The notes: generated by a model from the sequence alone, not told the origin. A stretch of DNA of 19,655 nucleotides from SLFT01 sp964493075 (GCA_964493075.1 CAZBNU010000066.1:1-19655), one strand, 5' to 3'. Positions 7,234-14,810 are shown, counted from the stretch's first letter. A program made the numbers and translations.

Positions 7234-7671
7234 TTATTCTTCTTCCGGCGGGGCAGCAGCGATGCCGTAATTTTTGATGCCTACCCCATTGGCAAGGCCC
7301 AACACTTTTACCAAACGTTCGGTGGGAACCCGCGCATCGGGCCGGATAAGCACCAGCGGCTCTTCTTCTCGTTCGCGCAATTCCACCAGCAGCCGGGTCA
7401 GCTGCGTCCAGTTTTCGATGGGTACTTCGTTTGCATAGACTTCACCGCCATCTTCGGGGCCGCCAGAACCGTACACCAGTGTAATGGTTAGTTTTTTACT
7501 CTCCAGTTGTTCCGCGCCCTCGGCCTTGGGTAATTCAATAGGCACCGAAGTCTGTACAATGAACGTGGAGGAGAGCATGAAAAAGATGAGCAATTGAAAC
7601 ACCACGTCTATAAGCGGCGTCATTTCAACCGCTGCAGTTACTTTGCGGCCGGTTTTTCTGGGAAACTTCAT
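7234..7671 (-). CDS. exbD: ExbD/TolR-family proton-channel subunit
   Basis: A 145-residue protein with the hallmark single membrane helix near 17-38, EMTPLIDVVFQLLIFFML. It contains D22, the protonatable aspartate of ExbD/TolR, and is followed by a periplasmic domain ending PPEEE. The start at 7671 is preferred because MKFPRK is the family-like N-terminus and lies 4 bases after the ExbB stop; the longer frame would run back into exbB. The Shine-Dalgarno is poor, so coupling to exbB translation is likely. With ExbB it makes the inner-membrane channel that uses the proton gradient to drive the TonB-like protein. ExbD and TolR cannot be separated from sequence alone; the adjacent TonB-like gene favours ExbD. 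Confidence 0.88.
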   Translation of the reverse strand: MKFPRKTGRKVTAAVEMTPLIDVVFQLLIFFMLSSTFIVQTSVPIELPKAEGAEQLESKKLTITLVYGSGGPEDGGEVYANEVPIENWTQLTRLLVELREREEEPLVLIRPDARVPTERLVKVLGLANGVGIKNYGIAAAPPEEE

Positions 7672-7675
7672 GCGG

Positions 7676-8323
7676 TTAAATCTCGCGTTCGCCGTGGTGG
7701 CGTGTGAGCAGTTCAATTAACTCTGAAGAACTCAGTTCCATCTCAATAACCATGCTGTCCACGCGGGTGACAAAGTAATTATAGATTACCAACATGGGAA
7801 TGGCCACGGTCAGACCGGCTGCCGTGGTCACCAGCGCATTACTGATGCCTTCTGCGAGGTCGCTGGGATTGACCTGGCCACGCAGGTTCTGGATTTGTGC
7901 GAAGGCTTTGATCATGCCCGACACCGTGCCCAGCAGTCCCAGCAGCGGCGCAATATTGGCGCAGGTGGCCAGCGCAGGCAGGTAGCGCTCCAGCCGTGGT
8001 ATTTCAAAACGGCCGGCATCTTCTATCGCCTCGCGGATATCGTCCTTGCTGCGATCATGCTTCAGGATGCCCGCCTTCATAATGCGTGATACCGGCGCCT
8101 CCGTTTCATCGCAGATTTCGATGGCTTCCCGGATGCGGTTCTGGCGCAGCACCTGGCGCATGATGTCCATGAACTCGCGTGTGTCAATGTCGGCGCGACG
8201 CAGCGCAAAAAACCGTTCGATGGTGATGGCAAGCCCCACCACAGAGCACAACATGATGGGCCACATGAGTATGCCGCCCTTAAAAATGATGTCCACCAGA
8301 AAATAATCAGAAGGGTTCTGCAT
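7676..8323 (-). CDS. exbB: ExbB/TolQ/MotA-family proton-channel subunit
   Basis: A 215-residue inner-membrane protein with three membrane helices (about 15-35, 118-140 and 165-185). The family signature is in the second and third helices: APLLGLLGTVSGMIKAF and GISNALVTTAAGLTVAIP. The cytoplasmic loop (about 40-115) holds the expected charged helices. It forms the pentameric channel around ExbD. The start at 8323 is chosen because a GGAAGGA site, which overlaps the end of argB, lies just upstream and the gene begins 4 bases after the argB stop. The longer open frame begins inside argB. The tight spacing makes cotranscription with argB almost certain. Confidence 0.9.
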   Translation of the reverse strand: MQNPSDYFLVDIIFKGGILMWPIMLCSVVGLAITIERFFALRRADIDTREFMDIMRQVLRQNRIREAIEICDETEAPVSRIMKAGILKHDRSKDDIREAIEDAGRFEIPRLERYLPALATCANIAPLLGLLGTVSGMIKAFAQIQNLRGQVNPSDLAEGISNALVTTAAGLTVAIPMLVIYNYFVTRVDSMVIEMELSSSELIELLTRHHGEREI

Positions 8324-8327
8324 CGTA

Positions 8328-9218
8328 TTATCCTTCCATACCTTCCATAAGGTCATGACTCACCAGTGTTCCCAGGCCTTTGTCAGTGAATATTTCAAGC
8401 AACAGGCTGTGCGGCACGCGCCCGTCAATAATATGGGTGCGCCGCACGCCATAGTCCAGTGCTTTCAAGCAGGCGTCAATTTTGGGCGCCATGCCGCCCA
8501 CAATCACCCCCTGGTTCTTCAACTCTTCAACGCTGCGCGAATGCAACCGGTGTATCAACGATTCCGGGTTGTTTACATCGCTCAATAATCCCGGCGTGTC
8601 AGTGAGGAACACCAGCTTTTCCGCTTCCACAGCGGCGGCCACATCTCCGGCAGCCGTATCGGCATTTACATTCCAGGAGCGGCCTTCGTCATCCGTTGCA
8701 ATCGGCGCTATCACCGGAATCATGTCATTTTCATAGAGCGCCTTCAGCACTTTAGTGTTGACGCTGGTAACTGCACCCACCTGACCGATATCTTCCCCTT
8801 CCGGCGAGGTAATCTTCTTTGCAAGCAACAGACGGCCATCCTTGCCGCAAAGACCCACCGCCTCAGCGCCTGCGTGGTTGAGCAGGTTCACAATGTCCTT
8901 GTTCACCGAACCGGCCAACGTCATTTCCACCACCTTCATGGTGTCTTCATCGGTAATACGCAATCCATGCGCGGTGAACTGTGACTGGATATTCAGTTTC
9001 TTGAGCATGCTGTTGATGGCAGGCCCACCGCCATGCACCACAATGGGGTTCATGCCCACATACCGCATCAGCACAATGTCCTGTGCCGTGCAGGCGCGCA
9101 AATTCGCGTCCAGCATGGCCGCGCCGCCATATTTGATTACCACCGTCTTGCCAAAAAATTGCCTGATGTAAGGCAGTGCTTCAATCAGTACTTCCGCTTT
9201 TTCAATAAACTTTTGCAT
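8328..9218 (-). CDS. argB: Acetylglutamate kinase
   Basis: Phosphorylates N-acetyl-L-glutamate with ATP, the second step of acetylated arginine synthesis. The 296-residue protein shows K29 in VVIKYGGAAM, the glycine loop VHGGGPAIN (61-69), NVNADTAAGD (183-192) and K246 in GGMAPKID. Before the kinase core there is a helix of about 20 residues (MQKFIEKAEVLIEALPYIRQ). In this family that extension is the mark of hexameric, arginine-inhibited enzymes, and the C-terminal HSLLLEIFTDKGLGT stretch agrees. Start 9218 is preferred over the frame's earlier codon because AAGG sits just upstream and the extra 27 residues are not family-like. No clear promoter was seen in the 197 bases up to the divergent small gene. 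Confidence 0.95.
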   Translation of the reverse strand: MQKFIEKAEVLIEALPYIRQFFGKTVVIKYGGAAMLDANLRACTAQDIVLMRYVGMNPIVVHGGGPAINSMLKKLNIQSQFTAHGLRITDEDTMKVVEMTLAGSVNKDIVNLLNHAGAEAVGLCGKDGRLLLAKKITSPEGEDIGQVGAVTSVNTKVLKALYENDMIPVIAPIATDDEGRSWNVNADTAAGDVAAAVEAEKLVFLTDTPGLLSDVNNPESLIHRLHSRSVEELKNQGVIVGGMAPKIDACLKALDYGVRRTHIIDGRVPHSLLLEIFTDKGLGTLVSHDLMEGMEG

Positions 9219-9415
9219 CTCAACCTTCTTTCCATTGCACACTCTGCGGCCAACGCATACAAACCGCCATTCAACAACATTCAGGGAAGAACAAAACACT
9301 TCTCCTTCCCTATATCATGACCGATTAAGGGGGCATAACGCAAGATATTCGCGCAAATTCCTGCACGGATACAATATGTGGTATGTTATAGAGTAACAAA
9401 TCGGAGAAGACAAAT

Positions 9416-9628
9416 ATGATTGATGATCCTATTGTTGAAGAAGTAACACGTGTTCGAAGAAACATTCTCAAGAAATACAATGACGATTTTGCAGCCATGT
9501 CTAGAGACGCTATGAAGCGACAATGGGAAAGTGGACATCGCGTGGTGAATCTCAGGAAAAAAGTGCATATCGCAGACGTTGCGCCTAACATCTATCCAAT
9601 ACCGCGCACTGATGATCCCAAAAAATAG
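9416..9628 (+). CDS. Small antitoxin-like protein of unknown function
   Basis: A 70-residue acidic/basic soluble protein starting MIDDPIVEEVTRVRRNILKKYNDDFAAMSRDAMKRQWESGHRVVNLRKK. The pattern DPIVEEV-R-R-(~10)-YN-D-(~15)-SG-(R/H)-(R/K)-VV resembles a widespread group of small orphan proteins often found near toxin-antitoxin loci; I know no experimental function for them. GGAGAAG lies just before the ATG. It runs opposite to both argJ (19 bases downstream, convergent) and argB (divergent), and so splits the arginine genes. No toxin partner is next to it. Being a real gene is likely; being an antitoxin is only a resemblance. Confidence 0.7.
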   Translation: MIDDPIVEEVTRVRRNILKKYNDDFAAMSRDAMKRQWESGHRVVNLRKKVHIADVAPNIYPIPRTDDPKK

Positions 9629-9647
9629 TGTTCAGCTTCTGTTGAAT

Positions 9648-10853
9648 TTATGTCCTATAATCCGCATTTATTTTGACGTAGTCGAGGCTTAAATCGGAAG
9701 TCCAGTAGATGGCGCGGCCTTCGCCTTCCTGCAGGGTCAGGGCTATCCGAATCTCCGGCGCTTTCATCAGTTCCTGGATTTTGTCTTCGCTGTAGGTGGT
9801 GGGCTGTCCTGATTTCAACACATGTATGCCTTGTATATGCAGATCAAGGGCGGTGGGGTCGAATGTTGCGCCGGAATAGCCTGCTGCACAGGTGATGCGT
9901 CCCCAGTTGGCGTCTTGTCCGTAGAATGCCGTCTTGCATAATTGGGATTTCGCAATGCTGCCGGCGATAGTCCGTGCTTCGGCGTCGTCGGCAGCGCCAG
10001 CCACGGTAATCTCAATGAACTTAGTGGCGCCTTCACCGTCGCGTACCAACGCCTGTGCCAGTGCAGTACATAGTTTCGTCAGGGCTTCACCAAACTGCTG
10101 GTAGTCAGGACTGCCCGGCAACAACGAAATGCCGGAAGCGCCGTTAGCCAGACACAACACCGTGTCGTTGGTGCTCATGTCGTTGTCCACGCAGATGCAG
10201 TTGAAGGATTTTGATACTGACTGCTGGAGCAGAGCCTGCAGATCGGTGGGGGCGATGGCAGCGTCTGTGGTAATGAAGCACAGCATGGTCGCCATGTTCG
10301 GGGCAATCATACCAGCACCCTTGGCAATAGCGCCGATAGTCACCACGCCGGTACTCAACGGTACTTCAACTGTCATTTCCTTGGGCACTGTGTCGGTGGT
10401 CATGATGGCGCGTGCCACATCTACGCCGCTCTCTTCGGAAAGCAGCCCGGCACATTTCTCCACGCCCTGTGAAAGTCGGTCCATGGGCAGGGGCACGCCG
10501 ATAACGCCGGTGCTGGCGACGCACACTTCTTCCGGAGCGATGCCTAGCAGCTGGCCTGCCAACGCCGCCGTTGCCTTTGCATCTTCATACCCTTGGTCGC
10601 CAGTGCAGGCGTTGGCATTGCCGCTGTTCACAACAACAGCGCGTGCAGTGCCCTGTGCGCACACCTCACGGCAATACGTTACTGGTGCGGCGTGAACGAC
10701 GTTGGTGGTGAACATGCCCGCTACAGAGGCGGGCGCATCGCTGACAATCATCGCACAGTCCAAACGTGTTGTGCCGGGTTTTTTCACACCTGCGGCAACG
10801 GCTGCGGCGCGGAACCCGGCAGGCGCGCACACCCCTGTCCGTTGTGTCGTCAT
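9648..10853 (-). CDS. argJ: Glutamate N-acetyltransferase / ornithine acetyltransferase
   Basis: Transfers the acetyl group from N-acetylornithine to glutamate, recycling it in arginine synthesis. The 401-residue protein has the self-cleavage site GAGMIAPNMATMLCF, with T189 as the expected N-terminal nucleophile of the beta chain, and the oxyanion-hole stretch ASTGVIGVPL (113-122). The N-terminus GFRAAAVAAGVKK and the GMFTTNVVHAAPV region are typical. Start 10853 is chosen because its ATG overlaps the argC stop (ATGA); the 21 extra residues of the longer frame lie inside argC. Whether it is mono- or bifunctional cannot be read from sequence. Confidence 0.95.
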   Translation of the reverse strand: MTTQRTGVCAPAGFRAAAVAAGVKKPGTTRLDCAMIVSDAPASVAGMFTTNVVHAAPVTYCREVCAQGTARAVVVNSGNANACTGDQGYEDAKATAALAGQLLGIAPEEVCVASTGVIGVPLPMDRLSQGVEKCAGLLSEESGVDVARAIMTTDTVPKEMTVEVPLSTGVVTIGAIAKGAGMIAPNMATMLCFITTDAAIAPTDLQALLQQSVSKSFNCICVDNDMSTNDTVLCLANGASGISLLPGSPDYQQFGEALTKLCTALAQALVRDGEGATKFIEITVAGAADDAEARTIAGSIAKSQLCKTAFYGQDANWGRITCAAGYSGATFDPTALDLHIQGIHVLKSGQPTTYSEDKIQELMKAPEIRIALTLQEGEGRAIYWTSDLSLDYVKINADYRT

Positions 10854-11863
10854 GGCGCCATGCCTCCCCAGCGCAGGCCGGTGGTTTCGTCCAGGCCAAA
10901 CATGATATTCATGCACTGGACCGCCATACCTGCCGTGCCACCCATGAGGTTATCAATGGCGCTCACAATCAACAGATTGCCGGTGCGCTCGTCGAAATGC
11001 CAACCAAAATCACAGAAGTTGGAGGCGCGCACATACCGGATTTCCGGCAGGCTGCCAGCACCCAACACCCGAATGAAAGGCTCATCAGCATACCGCTCAT
11101 AGAGCGGCGCGGTGTCAAACGGTTTCTCGGGGCGCAACGTGATGGTGGTCAGAATACCCCGCGTCAATGGCGCGACGTGGGGCGTGAACTGCACCGTCAT
11201 CTTATGCAGCAGTTCCTGTTCGATTTCAGGTGTGTGTTGGTGAACGCCCAGTTTATAGGCCTTCAGATTTTCGTTCATTTCGGGATAATGGAACGCTTCG
11301 GACGGTGTCTTGCCTGCGCCGCTGATGCCCGATATGCTGTCTATCACTACAGGCGTATTGCCCAGCGGTATATCAACGAGCGGACGCAGGGGTAAAAGTG
11401 CGCTGATGGGATAACACCCCGGTACTGCTACCAGTTGCGCATCCGCAAGTTTATCGCGATACCAGGGCACCAGCCCGTACACCGATTCTTTCAATAATGC
11501 GGATGCTGTATGTTCTGCACCGTAGTATTGTTTGAAATCATCGGTGTTTTGCAGTCGGAAATCCGGACCGATATCAATGACCCGGGCACCCGCTTCGCGC
11601 AGTGCCGCCACAGGCGCCATGCTCGCTTTGCCCGGCACACCCACAAACACCACATCGCACTTTTTGGTCAGGGCGTCTGCATCGAAGGTTTCAAAATCCA
11701 AGTCAAATATTTTTTTGAAGGCGGGCAACTCCTGTGCCAAGGGATCGCCTGCCACGCTGGTGGAGGCCGCTGCGACCAATTGTGCTTCCGGATGGCCGCC
11801 AAGTAAACGTAACAGTTCGCGCCCGCCATAACCGGTTGCGCCGACAATACCAATCTTAATCAT
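10850..11863 (-). CDS. argC: N-acetyl-gamma-glutamyl-phosphate reductase
   Basis: NADPH-dependent reduction of the ArgB product to N-acetylglutamate semialdehyde, the third step of arginine synthesis. The 337-residue protein has the nucleotide loop GATGYGG (8-14), the catalytic cysteine C150 in AVPGCYPIS, and the conserved VYGLVPW and SGISGAGK stretches. AAGAGG precedes ATG 11863 at good spacing. It is the first gene of a two-gene unit with argJ (4-base overlap). Upstream lies a 361-base non-coding stretch with a large inverted repeat; I found no convincing promoter there and no ARG-box-like palindrome that I could recognise. Confidence 0.95.
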   Translation of the reverse strand: MIKIGIVGATGYGGRELLRLLGGHPEAQLVAAASTSVAGDPLAQELPAFKKIFDLDFETFDADALTKKCDVVFVGVPGKASMAPVAALREAGARVIDIGPDFRLQNTDDFKQYYGAEHTASALLKESVYGLVPWYRDKLADAQLVAVPGCYPISALLPLRPLVDIPLGNTPVVIDSISGISGAGKTPSEAFHYPEMNENLKAYKLGVHQHTPEIEQELLHKMTVQFTPHVAPLTRGILTTITLRPEKPFDTAPLYERYADEPFIRVLGAGSLPEIRYVRASNFCDFGWHFDERTGNLLIVSAIDNLMGGTAGMAVQCMNIMFGLDETTGLRWGGMAP

Positions 11864-11947
11864 AAACTACCTCTTAACATGTTGAAAAAAAGAAACTGCC
11901 TGGCATGGCTCGTTCCGCAATTAAAACAAGCCGACATCAACAGCCAT

Positions 11948-12028
11948 CGTCATTGCGAGGCACGAAGCAATCTGATGTTACACGATGGCCTATCCGTTAA
12001 CGAGATTGCTTCGTGCCTCGCAATGACG
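11948..12028. repeat. Perfect 26-bp inverted repeat, 29-base spacer
   Basis: Positions 11948-11973 (core CATTGCGAGGCACGAAGCAA) are the exact reverse complement of 12003-12028. The arms can form a 26-bp stem. A second pairing competes: GCCATCGT (11943-11950) with ACGATGGC (11982-11989). No T-run follows and no coding sequence is inside. It resembles the family of CGTCATTGCGAG...GAAGCAATCT dispersed palindromes that I recall from several anaerobe genomes. It fills the middle of the 361-base gap between argC and mntP; the remainder of that gap holds only the 9-base tandem repeats near 12179. Confidence 0.85.
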
Positions 12029-12169
12029 GGGCTGAATACCTTGCTGTGATACGCCATATCCTGTGGAAAGGCTCTAGTTAACCCGAACACCTCTACGATT
12101 ATAAAGCCCTGCGTTTTACTATTCAACTTATGCAGGATGGTTTTCCTTTAGCAAGCCCAAGGATATATT

Positions 12170-12205
12170 GTCAGACCCGTCCGACATGTCTGACCTGTCC
12201 GACAA
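12170..12205. repeat. Three 9-base tandem units with an internal dyad
   Basis: GTCCGACAT (12179-12187), GTCTGACCT (12188-12196) and GTCCGACAA (12197-12205) are three near-identical 9-mers. GTCAGAC (12170-12176) pairs with GTCTGAC (12188-12194). The block lies just beyond the mntP stop (12225, minus strand), so it may also fold in the 3' end of that transcript. No T-run is present. Confidence 0.6.
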
Positions 12206-12224
12206 CACTACGGAACAGGCATGG

Positions 12225-12785
12225 CTATAGTCCGTCCACCAACGCTTTGACGCCAATGAGGATCAAAATTAAGCCGCCAAGTATTTCCATGACCGTGCCG
12301 AACTTCCGTCCGATGCGACTGCCGAATACCATGCCTGCCACGGACAAGGCGCAGGTAATCACGCCAATAACCACCGCAGGATACCAGACCCGCACATTCA
12401 TAATGGCGAAACTGACACCGACCACAAAGGCATCCATACTGGTGGCCAGGGATAACAACACCAGACTGGCTCCCCGTGTAGGATCGCGCACTATTTTTTC
12501 CGGATTGCTGTCTGTATGTACTGCATTGGCCACGGCCCGCGCTCCGATAAAGGCAAGTAACCCAAATACTGCGTAATGACTATACTCGGTCATGAACTGC
12601 GCTGCGACGGTGCCAGACAGCCATCCAAGAACTGGCATCAGTCCCTGAAACAGGCCAAAGTGAAAGGAGAGCCGAAATATCTGGCGTGCCGTGACGCCAC
12701 GCAGACTGATGCTGACGCCGATGGCAACCGCCAGGGCGTCCATGGCGAGGCCGACTGCGATACCAATAAGAATAAGTAACGGCAC
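12225..12785 (-). CDS. mntP: Manganese efflux pump MntP family
   Basis: A membrane protein of 186 residues when started at GTG 12785 (PLLILIGIAVGLAMDALAVAIGVS). It has about six membrane helices arranged as two repeated halves, each with an aspartate motif: GLAMDALAVAIGVS and LATSMDAFVVGVSFA. This matches MntP, which exports Mn(II) from the cytoplasm; the E. coli protein is 188 residues. Start 12785 is favoured by a CAGGAAA site upstream; the alternative GTG at 12809 has no visible ribosome site. No yybP-ykoY manganese riboswitch was recognised upstream, unlike in many mntP genes. It is divergent from the tRNA gene. Confidence 0.9.
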   Translation of the reverse strand: MPLLILIGIAVGLAMDALAVAIGVSISLRGVTARQIFRLSFHFGLFQGLMPVLGWLSGTVAAQFMTEYSHYAVFGLLAFIGARAVANAVHTDSNPEKIVRDPTRGASLVLLSLATSMDAFVVGVSFAIMNVRVWYPAVVIGVITCALSVAGMVFGSRIGRKFGTVMEILGGLILILIGVKALVDGL

Positions 12786-12861
12786 AACTGTATTTCCTGT
12801 AATGCACACATCAATAGAGGCTGTAATTGTATGGGATACCGCCGGTCAGTGCAAATGTCAA

Positions 12862-12891
12862 TTGACCTTATGGCAAGAATCATGGTACACT
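12862..12891 (+). promoter_or_regulatory. Promoter of tRNA-Ser
   Basis: TTGACC (12862-12867) and TACACT (12886-12891), 18 bases apart, lie just before the tRNA (first base 12904), giving a predicted start near 12898 and almost no leader. Close to the sigma-70 consensus and correctly placed for a stable-RNA gene. Confidence 0.6.
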
Positions 12892-12903
12892 ATGTCAAGC
12901 TAC

Positions 12904-12994
<91 letters not shown>

Positions 12995-13012
12995 ATACTA
13001 TGAATCCAAGAA

Positions 13013-13046
13013 TAACGCCCGGCTTTTGGCCGGGCGTTAATTCTTT
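13013..13046 (+). terminator. Intrinsic terminator after tRNA-Ser
   Basis: TAACGCCCGGC (13013-13023) pairs perfectly with GCCGGGCGTTA (13029-13039) over a 5-base TTTTG loop and is followed by the modest T-rich ATTCTTT. An 11-bp stem 20 bases after the tRNA 3' end is a convincing terminator. Confidence 0.8.
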
Positions 13047-13050
13047 ACGG

Positions 13051-13123
13051 GACTTATGGGACGAATGTGACTTATGTGAGTTGGACAGGAACGCTTTTGT
13101 CTAATACACGCTATGTCCCATAA
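13051..13123. repeat. Short direct and inverted repeats downstream of asd
   Basis: GACTTATG occurs at 13051-13058 and 13069-13076. TTATGGGAC (13054-13062) is the reverse complement of GTCCCATAA (13115-13123). The block lies between the tRNA terminator and the asd stop (13159, minus). It could fold in the asd 3' end, but the loop is long (52 bases), so a structural role is unsure. Confidence 0.45.
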
Positions 13124-13158
13124 CTCCTATACTTCCCAGACTTCCCATATTCTTTTCG

Positions 13159-14166
13159 TCAGATAAGTTTTTCCGCTATCTGTACCGCATTCAGCGCTGC
13201 GCCTTTGAGCAGATTGTCGGAAACAATCCACATATCCAACGCGGACGGATGGGACACGTCTTCCCGAATGCGTCCCACGAAGGTATCATACTTGCCAGCG
13301 GCATTGGTGGCCAGCGGATACTTCTGTGCTGCCAGGTCGTCTTCCACAATGACCCCCGGCGCTTTCGCCAACAACTCTTTCGCCTCGGCAGCAGTCAGTT
13401 TGCGTTCGGTCTCTATGTTCACCGATTCACTATGGCCGGTAATGACGGGTACACGAACAGTCGTGGCCGTTACCTGGATGCTGTCATCGCCCATGATTTT
13501 CTTGGTTTCATTGACCATCTTCATTTCTTCACTGGTGTAGCCGTTATCACCGAAAGCGTCGCGCTGCGGAATCTGGGGGATGCAGTTGAACGCGATCTGG
13601 TAAGGGAACACTTTTGGCGCATACTCCTTGCCATCCAGCAGTGCGCGGAGTTGATCCTGCAGCTCGGTAATGGCGGCAATGCCCGCGCCGGAAACGGCCT
13701 GATAGGTGGACACCACCACGCGCTTGATACGCGCTACGTCATGAATCGGTTTAAGAACCACCACCATCTGAATAGTGGAACAGTTCGGATTCGCAATAAT
13801 GCCCTTGTGTTTCGCTATGTCGCCCGGGTTGACTTCGGGAACCACCAGCGGCACTTCGGGGTCCATGCGCCAGGCACTCGAGTTATCCACCACGACCGCG
13901 CCCGCCTTTGCTGCTGACGGTGCAAAGCGTTTGCTGGTGCCGCCGCCTGCGCTGAAAAGGGCGATGTCCACGCCCTCAAACGAGTCGTCGGACAGCACTT
14001 CCACGGCTACCGTTTCGCCTTTGAACTGCATCGTCCTGCCTTTGGACCGTTCCGACGCCAGCAATTTAATACGCGACACCGGGAAATTTCGCTTTTCAAG
14101 GGTTTCCAGCATTTGCCGACCAACAACCCCTGTTGCACCAGCTACAGCGACTACTTTTCCACTCAT
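13159..14166 (-). CDS. asd: Aspartate-semialdehyde dehydrogenase
   Basis: NADPH-dependent conversion of aspartyl phosphate to aspartate semialdehyde, the branch point to lysine/diaminopimelate, threonine and methionine. The 335-residue protein shows the nucleotide loop GATGVVG (10-16), FSAGGGTSKR (71-80), DNSSAWRMD (94-102) and catalytic C129 in NPNCST. The substrate-site VPVITGHSESV stretch follows later. GAAAGGAAGAG precedes ATG 14166. A terminator-like hairpin lies between it and the thioredoxin gene upstream, so it probably has its own promoter, although I found no strong match. No lysine riboswitch was recognised in the 100-base leader. Confidence 0.95.
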   Translation of the reverse strand: MSGKVVAVAGATGVVGRQMLETLEKRNFPVSRIKLLASERSKGRTMQFKGETVAVEVLSDDSFEGVDIALFSAGGGTSKRFAPSAAKAGAVVVDNSSAWRMDPEVPLVVPEVNPGDIAKHKGIIANPNCSTIQMVVVLKPIHDVARIKRVVVSTYQAVSGAGIAAITELQDQLRALLDGKEYAPKVFPYQIAFNCIPQIPQRDAFGDNGYTSEEMKMVNETKKIMGDDSIQVTATTVRVPVITGHSESVNIETERKLTAAEAKELLAKAPGVIVEDDLAAQKYPLATNAAGKYDTFVGRIREDVSHPSALDMWIVSDNLLKGAALNAVQIAEKLI

Positions 14167-14265
14167 TGACTCTTCCTTTCGTTGTTTCGAGGCTGTGTTT
14201 ACGATCCTTACAACCTTACTATTGCTTCCCGGACGGCGTTCTTGCCTTTATCCGTTTCCCACATA

Positions 14266-14308
14266 GAAAACAGGCGTCCGGACTATTTCATCTGGTCTCG
14301 GACGCCTG
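14266..14308 (-). terminator. Intrinsic terminator after thioredoxin gene (or asd leader attenuator)
   Basis: Read on the minus strand, CAGGCGTCCG (14308-14299) pairs perfectly with CGGACGCCTG (14280-14271), followed directly by TTTTC (14270-14266). The loop is 18 bases and contains a further 3-bp GAC/GTC pairing. It lies 50 bases after the trx stop and 100 bases before asd. Confidence 0.7.
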
Positions 14309-14326
14309 GATTTGGTTCCTATCGGT

Positions 14327-14350
14327 AAGCGCCCGGTTGAGGGGGCGCTT
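14327..14350. repeat. 8-bp hairpin just past the trx stop
   Basis: AAGCGCCC (14327-14334) pairs with GGGCGCTT (14343-14350) over 8 bases. It lies within 10 bases of the trx stop codon (14358, minus strand) and has no T-run on that side. It may help stabilise the trx mRNA end ahead of the stronger terminator. Confidence 0.5.
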
Positions 14351-14357
14351 TGGTGTG

Positions 14358-14678
14358 CTATCCCAGCGCCGCCTCGATAGCGGTAGTCAGATCAGTTTTC
14401 TGAGTTACGCCGACAAAACGCTTCACTTCCTCGCCGTCTTTAATGACCAGCAAGGTGGGGATGCTTTGGACACTGTATTTCACCGCAATATCCTGCGCAT
14501 CGTCTACATTCACTTTATATACGTTGGCACGGCCTTCAACGTCGCCCGCCAACTCATCCAGTATGGGGGTCATCATGCGGCAGGGGCCGCACCATTCCGC
14601 CCAGAAATCCACCAGGGAAACACCGGATGCTACGCTCGACGCGAAGGTATCGTTTGTTAATGCTTTTGCGTTGCTCAT
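14358..14678 (-). CDS. trxA: Thioredoxin
   Basis: A 106-residue cytoplasmic thioredoxin with the active site WCGPC (C30 and C33) in VDFWAEWCGPCRMM, the structural cis-proline region SIPTLLV and the GV helix near the end. There is no signal peptide or membrane anchor. AAGGAGAT precedes the ATG. It reduces disulfides of cytoplasmic enzymes such as reductases and peroxidases. It is transcribed from its own promoter-like sequence divergent from the MNT/HEPN pair and is followed by a terminator, so it looks monocistronic. The symbol follows family usage; paralogues may exist elsewhere. Confidence 0.95.
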   Translation of the reverse strand: MSNAKALTNDTFASSVASGVSLVDFWAEWCGPCRMMTPILDELAGDVEGRANVYKVNVDDAQDIAVKYSVQSIPTLLVIKDGEEVKRFVGVTQKTDLTTAIEAALG

Positions 14679-14747
14679 AAAAATATCTCCTTAAAAATGT
14701 TGTTTGTTTTGTCCAGAAAATGGATTTCATACACCCAACATGGGAAC

Positions 14748-14777
14748 AGTATACAGAAAAAATTATTCCCGGCGCAA
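14748..14777 (-). promoter_or_regulatory. Candidate trx promoter
   Basis: On the minus strand TTGCGC (14777-14772) and TATACT (14753-14748) are 18 bases apart; the predicted leader is about 63 bases. The region is otherwise AT-rich (runs near 14754-14784). The match is by eye. Confidence 0.45.
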
Positions 14778-14810
14778 AAAAAATGAAAAGCGCAGACTTT
14801 TCCGCCACTA

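Noticed and set aside
8328..9299. Longer ArgB beginning 27 residues earlier
   Set aside because: The extra residues (Cys/Val/Arg rich) do not resemble the family, and AAGG lies right before the ATG at 9218.
10129..10695. Open frames on the plus strand across argJ
   Set aside because: They mirror argJ codons; argJ has an intact self-cleavage site and the operon overlap, so it is the real gene.
12170..12205. Start of a CRISPR-like array
   Set aside because: The repeats are 9 bases in direct tandem without spacers, so this is not a CRISPR array.
12786..12900. Possible yybP-ykoY manganese riboswitch before mntP
   Set aside because: The 115 bases hold the tRNA promoter on the other strand, and I could not see the paired conserved loops of that riboswitch.
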